Shown: one piece after another, positions 22,245 through 30,715 of the stretch
Numbering within the stretch: position 1 is the stretch's first letter
Layout: each line of letters opens with the position of its first letter
Assembly: GCF_022815645.1 (NCBI RefSeq)
Contig: NZ_JALGRO010000007.1
Location: 1-64,000 of the forward strand
Origin: Curtobacterium sp. VKM Ac-2922
Lineage (GTDB): Bacteria > Actinomycetota > Actinomycetes > Actinomycetales > Microbacteriaceae
Length of the DNA: 64,000 nt
Reading direction: 5' to 3'
Position numbers and translations under genes: made by a program
The notes under the pieces: model-generated
What the model saw: only the letters and a program-made list of their open reading frames with translations
The model's database searches: none
What the model was told of the DNA's origin: nothing

Positions 22245-23462
22245 GTGACGAGCGTGTCGGAGTCGAGCCGGGCCTCCCGTGCGGACCGCACGCGACGGAC
22301 GCTCCTGCACGGCCTGCACAGCCGCTGGACGGCGCCGCTGGCGATCTGGGCGGCCTCGCGCGTCGTCAGCACCGTGCTGCTGGCGACGGTGTTCGTGCTG
22401 GCGACCGCGAACGGGTGGCCCTTCGCCTCGCACCGCCAGGATCCGTCGTTCTTCACGTTCTCGGGGTCGTGGGACGCGTCGTTCTACCGGACCATCGCCG
22501 AACACGGGTACCCGAGCTCGTTGCCGACCGATGCCGCCGGGCACGTGCAGCCGAACCCGTGGGCGTTCCTGCCGGTGTTCCCCGCGGTGGTGCGGGCGCT
22601 CATGACGGTCACGGGCGGGTCGTTCTGGGTCGTCGGCGTGGTCGTGTCGACGCTCGCGGGGGCCGCCGCGTGCATCGTGCTGTACCGGCTGGTGCTGGCG
22701 GTGGGGTGCTCGCACCGGGCGCGGTGGGCGACGGCGCTGTTCGCGTTCGCCCCGACGGGGTTCCTGCTGCAGGTCGCCTACGCCGAGTCGACACTGCTGC
22801 TGCTGGTGTTCGCGGGGCTGCTGGCGCTGGTCCGGCGTCGCTACTGGCTGGTCGGTGTGTTCGGCGTCGTCGCGGCCTTCACGAAACCCGGGGTGCTGGC
22901 GCTGGCCGTCGCGCTCGCGGTGCACCTGGTCGTGCGGTGGACGCGGGAACGTCGGGCGATGCCCGTGCGGGACGCGGTCACGATCGCCGTCGTCGGGGTG
23001 GTCGTCGCCGCTGCCGGGCTGGCGTGGCCGGTCGTCGCCTCGGTCGTGACGGGCCGACCGGATGCCTACCTGGACACGGAACTGTCCTGGTGGGTCGGTT
23101 ACATCGGACGGCAGCACTTCGCCCCGCTCACGCCGTGGTTCGTGATGGCGGGGACGTGGCTCGGACCGGTCGGCATCGGCCTGGTCGTCGTCGTGCTGCT
23201 CGGTGCGGTGTGGTTCTTCCGGCGACGGGACGTCCGCGCGCTCGGGCCGGAGGTGCTCGGGTTCACGGCCTCGTACGCGCTGTACCTGGTCGCGGTGTTC
23301 CTGCCGCAGCAGAGCCTGCCGCGACTGCTGATGCCGATGGCGCCGCTGCTCGGGTCGGACGTGTTCGTGCGGACGCGGCGGCGGGCGGTGACGTGGCTGC
23401 TCGTCGGGGTCGGGCTGCAGCCGGTGGCGATCGTGCTGCTCTGGTTCCTCGGGTACCCCTGA
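22245..23462 (+). CDS. PIG-V-like membrane mannosyltransferase
   Basis: A 405-aa polytopic protein with about eight to ten membrane spans. After the first span comes the loop SGSWDASFYRTIAEHGYP...NPWAFLPVFP, which resembles the acidic catalytic loop of GT-C enzymes in the PIG-V family (actinobacterial members use polyprenyl-phosphate sugars). It probably adds mannose to an envelope glycan or protein. The GTG at 22245 has a GAGAGGA ribosome-binding site. Not in an obvious operon. The substrate is inferred from the family only. Confidence 0.75.
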   Translation: MTSVSESSRASRADRTRRTLLHGLHSRWTAPLAIWAASRVVSTVLLATVFVLATANGWPFASHRQDPSFFTFSGSWDASFYRTIAEHGYPSSLPTDAAGHVQPNPWAFLPVFPAVVRALMTVTGGSFWVVGVVVSTLAGAAACIVLYRLVLAVGCSHRARWATALFAFAPTGFLLQVAYAESTLLLLVFAGLLALVRRRYWLVGVFGVVAAFTKPGVLALAVALAVHLVVRWTRERRAMPVRDAVTIAVVGVVVAAAGLAWPVVASVVTGRPDAYLDTELSWWVGYIGRQHFAPLTPWFVMAGTWLGPVGIGLVVVVLLGAVWFFRRRDVRALGPEVLGFTASYALYLVAVFLPQQSLPRLLMPMAPLLGSDVFVRTRRRAVTWLLVGVGLQPVAIVLLWFLGYP

Positions 23463-23507
23463 CGCGGGCGGCCGGTCAGTGCCGGTGCCAGTGCCGGTGC
23501 CGGCGCG

Positions 23508-23577
23508 GGTTCGCACCCCCTGGACGACATCGCGCCCCGGTGCGAGGGGGCGCAGTGTCCGCAGAGGGGTGCGAACC
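23508..23577. repeat. inverted repeat A of the convergent-junction family
   Basis: Twelve-bp perfect outer arms (ggttcgcacccc 23508-23519 / 23566-23577) enclose a second, imperfect stem beginning gacatcgcgcccc (23526-23538). It lies between convergent genes and probably terminates both. Two related copies are at 29975-30073 and 40476-40507. Confidence 0.75.
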
Positions 23578-23662
23578 GACCAAGGCGGCGGCCGACGAAC
23601 GCCCGCCGCCGCAGCCGGGCGCCGCCGCAGCCAACCGGCGCGGCCAACCGGCGCGGCAGCCG

Positions 23663-24715
23663 CTACGCGTCGAACGTGTGGAACCAGGCCGTGCCGCCGG
23701 GGTGCTGCACGGTGATCATCTCGTCGAGGTCGCGGTACGGGCCGTCCTGGTTGTGGCTCGCCGACTTGATGCGGATCGTGCCGTCCGGTTCGGTGAAGAC
23801 CTCGGACACGATCGTGGTGTGGTCCGGCGAGTCGTTGTGGTTCCAGTCGAAGAACACGATGTCGCCGACCTTCACCTTGTCGCGCTCGTCACTCGACCGG
23901 CGCGTCAGCCCGAACGTCGCCGCGTTGGCGTCGAGCCACGGGTCCATCGCCGGACAGTACGTCCACGTCGCGGAGTGCGCCGCCCCGCCGGAGCGGCTGT
24001 ACCAGTCGTCGCGCTGCTGCCACCCGCGGGCGATCAGCGTCTGGCTGACGTAGTTCGCGCAGTCGCCGCCGATCGGGTTCATGGTGCCGTACTCGGCGAG
24101 GTTGTAGTCCTTCCAGTGCTGCATCGCGTACGCCAGCTGCCGGTCGACGTCGGTCAGGGCGGCGTAGGCGAGCGAGGTCGTCGCCAGCGCGGTCGATGCC
24201 GTCGGGACAGCAGGAGCGGTCGGTGTCGGCGTGGACGACGCGGAGTCCTGCGTGGTGCCGCTCTGCCCGTCGTTGGCAGCACTGCCGTTGCCGTCCGAGC
24301 TCTGGTTCGCGGACGCGGTCGGCGTCAGCTCGGAGTCGAACAGCGCGACGTCGGCCGAGCCGGCGGTGTACATCGCCTGGTGCGGCGCGGTGAAGGTGAC
24401 CTTCGTCGCCGTCGACTTGACGTCGCGCGCGACGATGCCCCCGACAGTCACGCCGCGCACCGCACCGAGCGCCGTTCCGGTCACCGTGACGGTCACCCCG
24501 CCGGCGAGCGGCACCTGTGCCGGTGCGAGCGAGGCCGCACGAGCGGCTGCGGAGGACGCGGACGATCCCGTCGACGAACCGGCAGCGGTTCCGGACGACG
24601 ACGTGCCCGAGGCCGCCGGAGCGTCCGAGGCCTTCGAGCACGCGGCAGCCGCCAGCCCCACTCCGGCGACTCCGGCGAGGGACAGCAGGGAACGGCGCGT
24701 GAAGGAAGCAGTCAT
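23663..24715 (-). CDS. exported amidase-domain (Amidase_6) lipoprotein
   Basis: A 350-aa secreted protein. The N-terminus has a Tat-like TRRSLLSLAG motif, a hydrophobic run and AAAACS, so it may be a Tat-exported lipoprotein. A small TIG/IPT-like beta domain (about 60-130) and a Ser/Thr/Pro-rich linker follow. The C-terminal domain (about 190-350) has the amidase_6 signature YNLAEYGTMNPIGGDCANYVSQTLIARGW with the catalytic Cys and a later DHTTIVSEV His. It probably acts on cell-wall or secreted peptides. No partner genes nearby. Confidence 0.8.
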   Translation of the reverse strand: MTASFTRRSLLSLAGVAGVGLAAAACSKASDAPAASGTSSSGTAAGSSTGSSASSAAARAASLAPAQVPLAGGVTVTVTGTALGAVRGVTVGGIVARDVKSTATKVTFTAPHQAMYTAGSADVALFDSELTPTASANQSSDGNGSAANDGQSGTTQDSASSTPTPTAPAVPTASTALATTSLAYAALTDVDRQLAYAMQHWKDYNLAEYGTMNPIGGDCANYVSQTLIARGWQQRDDWYSRSGGAAHSATWTYCPAMDPWLDANAATFGLTRRSSDERDKVKVGDIVFFDWNHNDSPDHTTIVSEVFTEPDGTIRIKSASHNQDGPYRDLDEMITVQHPGGTAWFHTFDA

Positions 24716-24769
24716 GACCGACCCAGCGTACGTGACCCGGTCCGACAGACCGAGATCGCCGAGCCCGTG

Positions 24770-25180
24770 TCAGGCGCCCGCGACGTTCACCAACCAGGTC
24801 ACGCCGAACCGGTCGGTCAGCATGCCGAACTCGTCGCCCCACGGTGCCTTGGTGAGCGGCTCGAGGACGGTCCCGCCCTCGGACAGCCCGGCGAAGAACC
24901 GGCGCAGGTCGTCCGCGTCGTCGCCGGACAGCGACACCGAGATGTTGCTCGTCGACGAGTACTGCATGCTGCTCGGGGTGTCCGAGCCCATGATCAGGTA
25001 GCCGTTCGGCGTCTCGAGCTGCCCGTGCATGATCTTGTCGGCGTCGGCCGGGTCGTTCGACGCGTGCATCTCGGCGAAGGTGCCCAGGTGCAGGTCACCG
25101 CCGAACACCGACTGGTAGAACTCCATGGCCTGGCGGGCGTCGTCGCGGAAGCCGAGGTAGGGGTTGAGGCGCGAGGTCAT
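24770..25180 (-). CDS. VOC/PhnB-like glyoxalase-fold protein
   Basis: A 136-aa protein of the PhnB/DUF1428-like VOC group: MTSRLNPYLGFRDDARQAMEFYQSVFGG at the start, MHGQLETPNGYLIMGSDTP in the middle and WGDEFGMLTDRFGVTWLVN at the end. Such proteins are often annotated as 3-demethylubiquinone methyltransferase-like, which is misleading because they lack a SAM fold. Activity unknown. The ATG at 25180 has a GGAGTT-type ribosome-binding site on the minus strand. Confidence 0.85.
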   Translation of the reverse strand: MTSRLNPYLGFRDDARQAMEFYQSVFGGDLHLGTFAEMHASNDPADADKIMHGQLETPNGYLIMGSDTPSSMQYSSTSNISVSLSGDDADDLRRFFAGLSEGGTVLEPLTKAPWGDEFGMLTDRFGVTWLVNVAGA

Positions 25181-25283
25181 GGCGAACTCCTTCGTCCGGT
25201 CCGGGGCGGGTGGTCCCGGTGCTCGTCGCCATCGTGACAGTGCGCGACGACGGAAGCAACGGATCGCTGCGACGAACCCGTCA

Positions 25284-25319
25284 ACGACGAAGGCCACCCG
25301 AGCGGGTGGCCTTCGTCGT
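25284..25319 (-). terminator. terminator downstream of tRNA-Ala
   Basis: A perfect 16-bp stem (25284-25299 / 25304-25319, outer acgacgaaggcc) with a four-base loop gagc. It lies 28 bp after the 3' end of the tRNA gene on the minus strand. Confidence 0.85.
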
Positions 25320-25346
25320 CGTGCTTGGTGGAGCTGTGCTTCCTGG

Positions 25347-25419
25347 TGGAGCTAAGGGGATTCGAACCCCTGACCTTCTCATTGCGAACGAGACGCGCTA
25401 CCAACTGCGCCATAGCCCC
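25347..25419 (-). tRNA. tRNA-Ala (anticodon CGC)
   Basis: Folded by eye on the minus strand: acceptor GGGGCTA pairs with TAGCTCC (one G-U), D-arm GCGC/GCGC, anticodon stem TCTCG/TGAGA with loop TTCGCAA, and T-arm AGGGG-TTCGAAT-CCCCT. The anticodon CGC reads GCG alanine codons. The CCA end is not encoded (discriminator A is followed by CCAGG). A strong terminator follows. Confidence 0.95.
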
Positions 25420-25470
25420 AAGTGCTCGACCACAGTAGCACCAGCCTCAGGCCGATCCGAAATCGACGCC

Positions 25471-26583
25471 TCAGACCGCGCGGCGCCGACGCATGATCGC
25501 GTCGAGGTCCGCCTGCTGGTAGTCGTCGTCGCCGATGACCCCCATGCCGGCCCATCGGCTCGGGGCCGACGGGGCGTCCGAGTCGGCAGGAGCAGACGAC
25601 GATGCGGACGCCGCACGGGTCGCGGGAGCAGCCGGTCCGGACGCGCGCAGTCCGAGCCGCTCGGCCAGTCGACCCTGGTCGTGGGCGGACAGCGACGCGA
25701 CCGCCTCTTCGACGTCGGGGCGCATCCGCGACACCGTCGCCAGCGCCGGATCGGACTCCCCCGCGCGGATGGCGGCGGCCTCGGCGTCGGCCTCGGCCTT
25801 CGCCGCGGCGACGCGCTCCTTCAGCCGCGCCGCGAGTTGGGCGGACGACTCCGGCGACGCAGCGGGTGCGGTCGGCCGTTCGACGTACAGGGGCTTCGGC
25901 ACACGTGCCGGCGTCCAGGTCCGGTCCGCATCGGCGGTCGGTGTGGCCTGGTCACCGGAGAGCGGCGGGGCCGGGTCGGTCCACGCGGTGGCCGGACGGG
26001 AGGCCCGGGGCGCGCTCGGCGTCGATGCTGCGGCACGCGCCTTCCGCGCCTGGGCGACCTGGTGCAGCTGCGCCAGGACCGCTGCGGACGCACCCGCAGC
26101 GACGAGCCCGGCGACGGCGACCAGCCACGCGGCGGGTGCGACGACGACCACCACGAGCGCGACGACCAGCCCGGCGGCGCCGAGCATCGTCGCGCCGAGC
26201 CGCGAACGGCGCATGCGCATGGCGGTCAGCGCGGGCATCGACGACGCCCGCTCGAGCGCGGGGGCCTGCTCCGCGAGTCGGCGGGTGATCTCGCGCTGTC
26301 GGGCGGCTTCGTGCGCGCGGACGATGGCGGACCGCTTGGCCTCTTCGGACTTCGCCACACGTTGCGCCTCGGCGAGGGACCGGGCGTTCATCTCGATGCG
26401 GACCTCGTCCGGCAGTTCGGCGGTCTGCGCCAGGATCCGCAGGGTCTGCTGCAGGCGGATCGCGTTCCGTTCGGTCGCCAGGTACTGGCGTCGGGCTGCC
26501 CATGCGGGCATCAGGTACACGACCCAGAGCACCGCGGCCACGAGCAGCACGACGCCACCGCCCCACGACCCGATACCTGCCAT
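25471..26583 (-). CDS. uncharacterised membrane protein with long cytoplasmic tail
   Basis: A 370-aa protein I do not recognise beyond actinobacterial hypothetical proteins. An N-terminal membrane span (about 8-28) is followed by a charged helical, probably coiled-coil region (about 35-125), two close membrane spans (about 130-175) and an Ala/Pro-rich low-complexity tail. The conserved-looking C-terminus is DDDYQQADLDAIMRRRRAV. The CDS contains the GGACGGGAGGC repeat motif (near 25995), read as RASRP. Probable role in the envelope, but without evidence for function. Confidence 0.7.
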   Translation of the reverse strand: MAGIGSWGGGVVLLVAAVLWVVYLMPAWAARRQYLATERNAIRLQQTLRILAQTAELPDEVRIEMNARSLAEAQRVAKSEEAKRSAIVRAHEAARQREITRRLAEQAPALERASSMPALTAMRMRRSRLGATMLGAAGLVVALVVVVVAPAAWLVAVAGLVAAGASAAVLAQLHQVAQARKARAAASTPSAPRASRPATAWTDPAPPLSGDQATPTADADRTWTPARVPKPLYVERPTAPAASPESSAQLAARLKERVAAAKAEADAEAAAIRAGESDPALATVSRMRPDVEEAVASLSAHDQGRLAERLGLRASGPAAPATRAASASSSAPADSDAPSAPSRWAGMGVIGDDDYQQADLDAIMRRRRAV

Positions 26584-26647
26584 GGGGAGAGGCTAGGGGC
26601 GCGGCTTCCCGCGGCCCGTGATTGCGGGACGCGTGTTGCGCGAGTCG

Positions 26648-26693
26648 TGAGCGGATCGGCGGGGCCGAGCCGGGCCTCCAGGCCGACCGCTCA
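26648..26693 (-). terminator. hairpin at the end of the GNAT gene
   Basis: tgagcggatcggc (26648-26660) pairs with gccgaccgctca (26682-26693) with one bulged A, starting in the stop codon of the acetyltransferase gene. The loop contains the gggcctccagg motif of the recurrent hairpin family. Confidence 0.5.
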
Positions 26694-27350
26694 GGCGCGC
26701 GGACCCGTGATGATCGGCATCGCCGCTTCGTCGCGGGCGGCGAGCGGCACGCTCCCGACGCCCGGCGGGACGGCGCCACGCACCCAGCGCTCGAGGACGC
26801 CCTCGCGGACCTCTTCGGCGACCAGGCCGAAGCAGAAGTGGTCGCGCCAGTCGCCGTTGATGTGGATGTACCGGCGACGCAGGCCCTCGTACCGGAACCC
26901 GAGCTTCTCGACCACGCGCAGCGACGGGGCGTTCTCCGGGCGGATGCAGATCTCGATCCGGTGGATGCCGACGGACCGGAAGCAGTGGTCGGTGGCCAGG
27001 GCGACCGCGATCGGCGTGACGTTGTGACCCGCGGCGCTCTCGACCACCCAGTACCCGATCGAGGCGCTGGCCAGCGAGCCGTAGGTGACGCCGGAGACGT
27101 TGAGCTGCCCGACGAACCGGCCGTCGAGCTCCATCGCGAACGGCAGTCCGAGTCCCGCGCGGGCGTTGGCCTGCAGCGCCCGGATGCTGCCGCGGACGTC
27201 GGTGGAGACCGTGCCGGAGGGGTTCGTGGCCTCCCACGTGCGCAACCAGGACCGGTTGGTCGCGAGGGCAGCGTCGAGGTCGCGACCGTCGCGGAGCCGG
27301 AGGGGGCGGATGGTGACCCGTCCGTGGGACAGGGTCGGGATGGTCGTCAT
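26691..27350 (-). CDS. GNAT N-acetyltransferase (RimJ-like)
   Basis: A 219-aa GCN5-related acetyltransferase of the RimJ/RimL type: N-terminal VTIRPLRLRDG, acetyl-CoA region IGYWVVESAAGHNVTPIAVAL and the C-terminal NAPSLRVVEKLGFRYEGLRRRYIHINGDWRDH. The family acetylates protein N-termini or small amines; the target cannot be told. It follows galU by about 90 bp on the same strand, an order common in actinobacteria. A 20-bp perfect palindrome precedes its start. Confidence 0.88.
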   Translation of the reverse strand: MTTIPTLSHGRVTIRPLRLRDGRDLDAALATNRSWLRTWEATNPSGTVSTDVRGSIRALQANARAGLGLPFAMELDGRFVGQLNVSGVTYGSLASASIGYWVVESAAGHNVTPIAVALATDHCFRSVGIHRIEICIRPENAPSLRVVEKLGFRYEGLRRRYIHINGDWRDHFCFGLVAEEVREGVLERWVRGAVPPGVGSVPLAARDEAAMPIITGPRA

Positions 27351-27367
27351 CGGGCGGTTCCTCCGGT

Positions 27368-27387
27368 GTCCCGGTGATCACCGGGAC
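27368..27387. promoter_or_regulatory. 20-bp perfect palindrome before the GNAT gene
   Basis: GTCCCGGTGATCACCGGGAC reads the same on both strands with no loop, 17 bp before the GNAT start. Absence of a loop makes a dimeric repressor site at least as likely as a hairpin. Confidence 0.4.
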
Positions 27388-27393
27388 GGGTGT

Positions 27394-27427
27394 CCCGCAC
27401 GGGCCCGGTGGTCCGGTCCCGTGCGGG
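27394..27427 (-). terminator. terminator after galU
   Basis: Ten-bp arms cccgcacggg/cccgtgcggg (27394-27403 / 27418-27427) located 11 bp after the galU stop. Confidence 0.65.
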
Positions 27428-27438
27428 ATTGGGTCGAC

Positions 27439-28329
27439 TCATTCGCCCGCGTTGAACTCCTTGAGCCACGACTTCAGGTCGGGTCCGAGGTCCGCGCGGT
27501 CCGAGGCGAGCTGCACGATCGCCTTGATGTAGTCGAGTTTGTCACCGGTGTCGTACCGACGTCCACGGAACACGACGCCGTACACGCCGCCGGTCCACTC
27601 CTCGGCGCTCGCCATCTTCATGAGCGCGTCGGTGAGCTGGATCTCGCCGCCCTTGCCGGGCTCCTGCTTCTCGAGGACGTCGAAGACCTCGGGGCGGATG
27701 ACGTAGCGGCCGATGATCGCCAGGTTGGACGGCGCTTCACCCTGGGCCGGCTTCTCGACCAGGCCGGTGATCTTCACGACGTCGTCGGTGTCGGTCGGCT
27801 CGACCGTGGCGATGCCGTACAGGTGGGTCTGCGACTCGGGGACCTCGAGCAGGGCGACGACGGTGGCGTTCTTCTCGCCCTGGACCTCGATCATGCGCTT
27901 GAGCAGCGGGTCACGGGCGTCGATGATGTCGTCGCCGAGCAGGACCGCGAAGGGCTCACGACCGACGTGCATCTTGGCGCGGAGCACCGCGTGGCCGAGG
28001 CCCAGCGGGTCACCCTGGCGCACGTAGTGCATGTCGGCCAGGTCGGTGGACTGGTTGACCTTCTGCAGCTTCTCGTGGTCGCCCTTCTTGCGGAGGGTCT
28101 CCTCGAGCTCGGACACGTGGTCGAAGTGGTTCTCGAGCGCGTTCTTGTTGCGCCCGGTGATCATCAGCACGTCGGTGAGACCGGCGTCGACCGCTTCTTC
28201 CACCACGTACTGGATGGCTGGCTTGTCGACGACGGGGAGCATCTCCTTCGGCATCGCCTTGGTCGCGGGGAGGAAGCGCGTGCCCAGCCCTGCCGCTGGG
28301 ATCACCGCCTTGGAAATCTGGAAGCCCAT
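27439..28329 (-). CDS. galU: UTP-glucose-1-phosphate uridylyltransferase
   Basis: Forms UDP-glucose for envelope glycans. The 296-aa product has the nucleotidyltransferase motif AAGLGTRFLPATKAMPKEMLPVVDKPAIQ, in which Gly-rich loop, Arg and Lys bind UTP, and the metal Asp in VLLGDD. I chose the ATG at 28329 (MGFQISKAVIPAAG); an upstream in-frame ATG (28365) adds 12 residues not typical of the family. Divergent from the 5-formyl-THF cyclo-ligase gene, as in many actinobacteria. Confidence 0.94.
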   Translation of the reverse strand: MGFQISKAVIPAAGLGTRFLPATKAMPKEMLPVVDKPAIQYVVEEAVDAGLTDVLMITGRNKNALENHFDHVSELEETLRKKGDHEKLQKVNQSTDLADMHYVRQGDPLGLGHAVLRAKMHVGREPFAVLLGDDIIDARDPLLKRMIEVQGEKNATVVALLEVPESQTHLYGIATVEPTDTDDVVKITGLVEKPAQGEAPSNLAIIGRYVIRPEVFDVLEKQEPGKGGEIQLTDALMKMASAEEWTGGVYGVVFRGRRYDTGDKLDYIKAIVQLASDRADLGPDLKSWLKEFNAGE

Positions 28330-28438
28330 GCCCCAGACCGTATCCGATGGGCTCCGCCAGGTCATGTCGCCGGAACGGAGGACACCGAGTTGCGCGCGGG
28401 TCTGGCGGCTTCCCGCAGGGACCGGACCTGGCGCTCGT

Positions 28439-28444
28439 TAGACT
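28439..28444 (+). promoter_or_regulatory. -10 element of a leaderless promoter
   Basis: TAGACT is followed by seven bases and the ATG at 28452. No Shine-Dalgarno is present, so transcription probably starts at the start codon. No clear -35. Confidence 0.45.
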
Positions 28445-28451
28445 CCTGCGC

Positions 28452-29036
28452 ATGATCCCCGATCTCGGCAACGAGAAGCGAGCGCTGCGGGCCGAGCTCC
28501 GGCAGCGGCGACGAACCCGGACCACCACCGAACGCGACACCGACACCCAGGCCCTCACCCGGACGCTGCAGCGCTTCGCCGAGGAGCGCCAGGTCGAGTC
28601 GATCGCGCTGTACCTGTCGGCGTCGGACGAACCGAACGTGCGCCCCTTCCTGGACTGGGCGCACGAGCAGGGCATCCGCGTGCTGCTGCCCGTCACCCGC
28701 GAGGACGGCCTGCTCGACTGGGCGGTCGGCGACGGGTCGAGCGAGCACGAGGGACTGTTCGGGATGCCCGAGGTCGTCGGCGAGGTGCTGTCCCCGTTGG
28801 CGATCAACGACGTCGACGCGATCCTGACACCGGCGGCCGCCGTGGGGCACGACGGCGTCCGGATGGGCTGGGGCCGGGGCTACTACGACAAGACCCTCGG
28901 GTCCATGGCGAAGCGCCCGCCCGTCTATGCTGTGATCTTCGACGCGGAGTACCTGGACCAGGTCCCGCGCGAACCCCACGACGAACCCGTGGACGGCATC
29001 ATCACGCCGTCGCGCATCATCACGTTCCGGAGCTGA
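28452..29036 (+). CDS. 5-formyltetrahydrofolate cyclo-ligase
   Basis: Converts 5-formyl-THF to methenyl-THF with ATP. The 194-aa product has KRALRAELRQRRR at the N-terminus and the signature VGHDGVRMGWGRGYYDKTL. The ATG at 28452 is preceded by TAGACT and 7 nt, consistent with a leaderless mRNA. It is followed after 1 bp by the FmdB-like gene, so the two form an operon. Confidence 0.93.
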   Translation: MIPDLGNEKRALRAELRQRRRTRTTTERDTDTQALTRTLQRFAEERQVESIALYLSASDEPNVRPFLDWAHEQGIRVLLPVTREDGLLDWAVGDGSSEHEGLFGMPEVVGEVLSPLAINDVDAILTPAAAVGHDGVRMGWGRGYYDKTLGSMAKRPPVYAVIFDAEYLDQVPREPHDEPVDGIITPSRIITFRS

Positions 29037-29037
29037 C

Positions 29038-29388
29038 GTGCCCACCTACTCGTACCGCTGCACCGAGTGCGACACCGCGTTCGACATCAAGCAGTCGTTC
29101 TCCGACGCCACGCTCACCGAGTGCCCCACGTGCGGTGGTGTGCTGCGCAAGGTGTTCTCGCCGGTCGGGGTGACGTTCAACGGCGGTGGGTTCTACCGGA
29201 CGGACTCCCGCCCGAAGCCGGCGTCCGAGGGTTCCGGCTCGTCCGGCTCCGGCTCGTCAGGCTCCGGCGCCGGCTCCGGCTCGTCCGGCTCCGGCGCGTC
29301 CGGCTCCGGCTCGTCCGGCGGCCCGTCGTCGACACCCGCGAAGTCCGGCAGCAAGCCGAGCAAGCCCAGCACGCCCGCCGCATCCTGA
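29038..29388 (+). CDS. FmdB-type zinc-ribbon protein
   Basis: A 116-aa protein. MPTYSYRCTECDTAFDIKQSFSDATLTECPTCGG is the FmdB/CxxC zinc ribbon (two CxxC pairs at about residues 8-11 and 30-33). The second half is a Gly/Ser repeat tail (GSSGSGSS...) encoded by near-identical hexamers gctccggctcgtc. The GTG start follows the cyclo-ligase stop by one base. The ribbon probably binds Zn; the function in actinobacteria is unknown. Confidence 0.9.
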   Translation: MPTYSYRCTECDTAFDIKQSFSDATLTECPTCGGVLRKVFSPVGVTFNGGGFYRTDSRPKPASEGSGSSGSGSSGSGAGSGSSGSGASGSGSSGGPSSTPAKSGSKPSKPSTPAAS

Positions 29389-29414
29389 CCAGGACTCCGC
29401 TCCAGCGGTAGGTT
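29385..29414 (+). promoter_or_regulatory. probable mscL promoter
   Basis: CTGACC (29385-29390) and TAGGTT (29409-29414) with 18 bp between them; the mscL ATG lies about 47 bp downstream with a GGAAGGAG ribosome-binding site. Confidence 0.5.
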
Positions 29415-29461
29415 GAGGCCGTCGCCGACCGGCGGCCGTCCCGACCCGGAAGGAGACCCGC

Positions 29462-29962
29462 ATGAAGGGCTTCAAGGAGTTCCTGCTCCGCGGCAACGTG
29501 ATCGACCTGGCCGTCGCAGTCGTCATCGGTGCTGCGTTCACCGCGATCGTCACGGCCATCGTGAGCTCGCTCATCAACCCCTTGATCGGTGCGGTCTTCA
29601 ACGCGTCGAGCCTGGACAAGGCGCTGATCTGGGAGATCCCGACCGTGTCCGGCGGCAGCGCGAAGATCCTGTTCGGTGCGATCATCGGCGCGGTGATCAA
29701 CTTCGTCATCGTGGCGGCGGTCGTGTACTTCGCGCTCGTGGTCCCGGTGAACCACCTGAAGAAGGTCGCGTTCGAGCGGGTCAAGAACGACGAGGAGCAG
29801 ACGCCGCAGGACGTCCCGCCGACCGACGTCGAGGTGCTGCTCGAGATCCGCGACTTGCTCCGATCGCAGAACGGCGTGACCGCGAACGCCGGCGGTGGCG
29901 CGCACGTCGCTCCGTCGGACGCTCCCGAGGGTCCCGGGATCGCCGGCACGACCAAGCTCTAG
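29462..29962 (+). CDS. mscL: large-conductance mechanosensitive channel
   Basis: Pentameric channel that opens on hypo-osmotic shock. The 166-aa product starts MKGFKEFLLRGNVIDLAVAVVIGAAF, the S1/TM1 signature, has a second span (about 78-100) and a long cytoplasmic tail of about 60 residues, longer than in E. coli but usual in actinobacteria. Strong GGAAGGAG ribosome-binding site. Confidence 0.96.
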   Translation: MKGFKEFLLRGNVIDLAVAVVIGAAFTAIVTAIVSSLINPLIGAVFNASSLDKALIWEIPTVSGGSAKILFGAIIGAVINFVIVAAVVYFALVVPVNHLKKVAFERVKNDEEQTPQDVPPTDVEVLLEIRDLLRSQNGVTANAGGGAHVAPSDAPEGPGIAGTTKL

Positions 29963-29974
29963 GCCGCCGAGGTC

Positions 29975-30073
29975 GTTCGCACCCCGTCACCGACATCGCG
30001 CCCCGCCCTGGTGGGGCGCGATGTGCGTCAGGGGGCGCGATCGGCGGCAACCGACGCGACTAATTGTGCGAAC
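29975..30073. repeat. inverted repeat B of the convergent-junction family
   Basis: Eight-bp outer arms gttcgcac/gtgcgaac (29975-29982 / 30066-30073) surround a perfect 12-bp stem acatcgcgcccc/ggggcgcgatgt (29993-30004 / 30013-30024). It lies between mscL and the convergent CDP-alcohol transferase gene and probably terminates both. Confidence 0.78.
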
Positions 30074-30089
30074 GGCCGGGGCCGCGGCG

Positions 30090-30680
30090 CTACGCCAGCG
30101 CGGAACGCGCCGACCGGCGCTTGCGGACCATCGCGGCGACGTACTGCGCGCCGGCGAGCAAGTGTCCGGCCGTGCCGAGCCACACGAAGACCAGCGCGGT
30201 GATGCGGATCCAGGAGTGCTCCGACGCCCAAGCAGTGGACGAGAACAGCAGCACGGGCAGCCCCACGAACAGCAGCGCCGACCGGATCTTGCCCGTCCAC
30301 GACACGTCGAGGTCCGGGTCACCGCCGAACCACACGCTCGACAGCACCGCGAGCACGACGTCGACCGCGACGACCAGCACGACGACGATCCACGGCAGCA
30401 GGCCGACGAGCACGAGTGACAGCACGATCGCGATGATCGCCAGCCGGTCGGCGATCGGGTCGAGCACCTTGCCGAGCTTGGAGCCCTGGTCGAACCTGCG
30501 GGCGATGAAGCCGTCCGCCCAGTCGGAGACCCCCAGCACCACGAGCGACACGAGCGCCCACCCGGGGTGACCCTGCACGACCAGCACCACGTAGACCGGG
30601 ATGAGCAGGAACCGCACCATCGTGATGAGGTTCGGCCAGGTCTGCCAGTCGGGGCGCTGGCGCACTGCGGGGAGGGTCAT
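30090..30680 (-). CDS. CDP-alcohol phosphatidyltransferase (PgsA-like)
   Basis: Membrane enzyme that transfers a phosphatidyl group from CDP-diacylglycerol to an alcohol. The signature D-x2-DG-x2-AR-x8-G-x3-D-x3-D is intact in DWADGFIARRFDQGSKLGKVLDPIAD. The 196-aa product has five to six spans. It could be a phosphatidylglycerophosphate or cardiolipin synthase. ATG at 30680, with an alternative GTG one codon upstream. It is downstream of the helicase-like operon on the same strand. Confidence 0.9.
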   Translation of the reverse strand: MTLPAVRQRPDWQTWPNLITMVRFLLIPVYVVLVVQGHPGWALVSLVVLGVSDWADGFIARRFDQGSKLGKVLDPIADRLAIIAIVLSLVLVGLLPWIVVVLVVAVDVVLAVLSSVWFGGDPDLDVSWTGKIRSALLFVGLPVLLFSSTAWASEHSWIRITALVFVWLGTAGHLLAGAQYVAAMVRKRRSARSALA

Positions 30681-30715
30681 CACGTGCTTTCGTCGAGGTC
30701 GGACCTCCAGGGTAC

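Noticed and set aside
23663-24715. Amidase-domain protein as a phage endolysin
   Set aside because: It has its own export signal and a TIG-like domain, and no phage gene is nearby.
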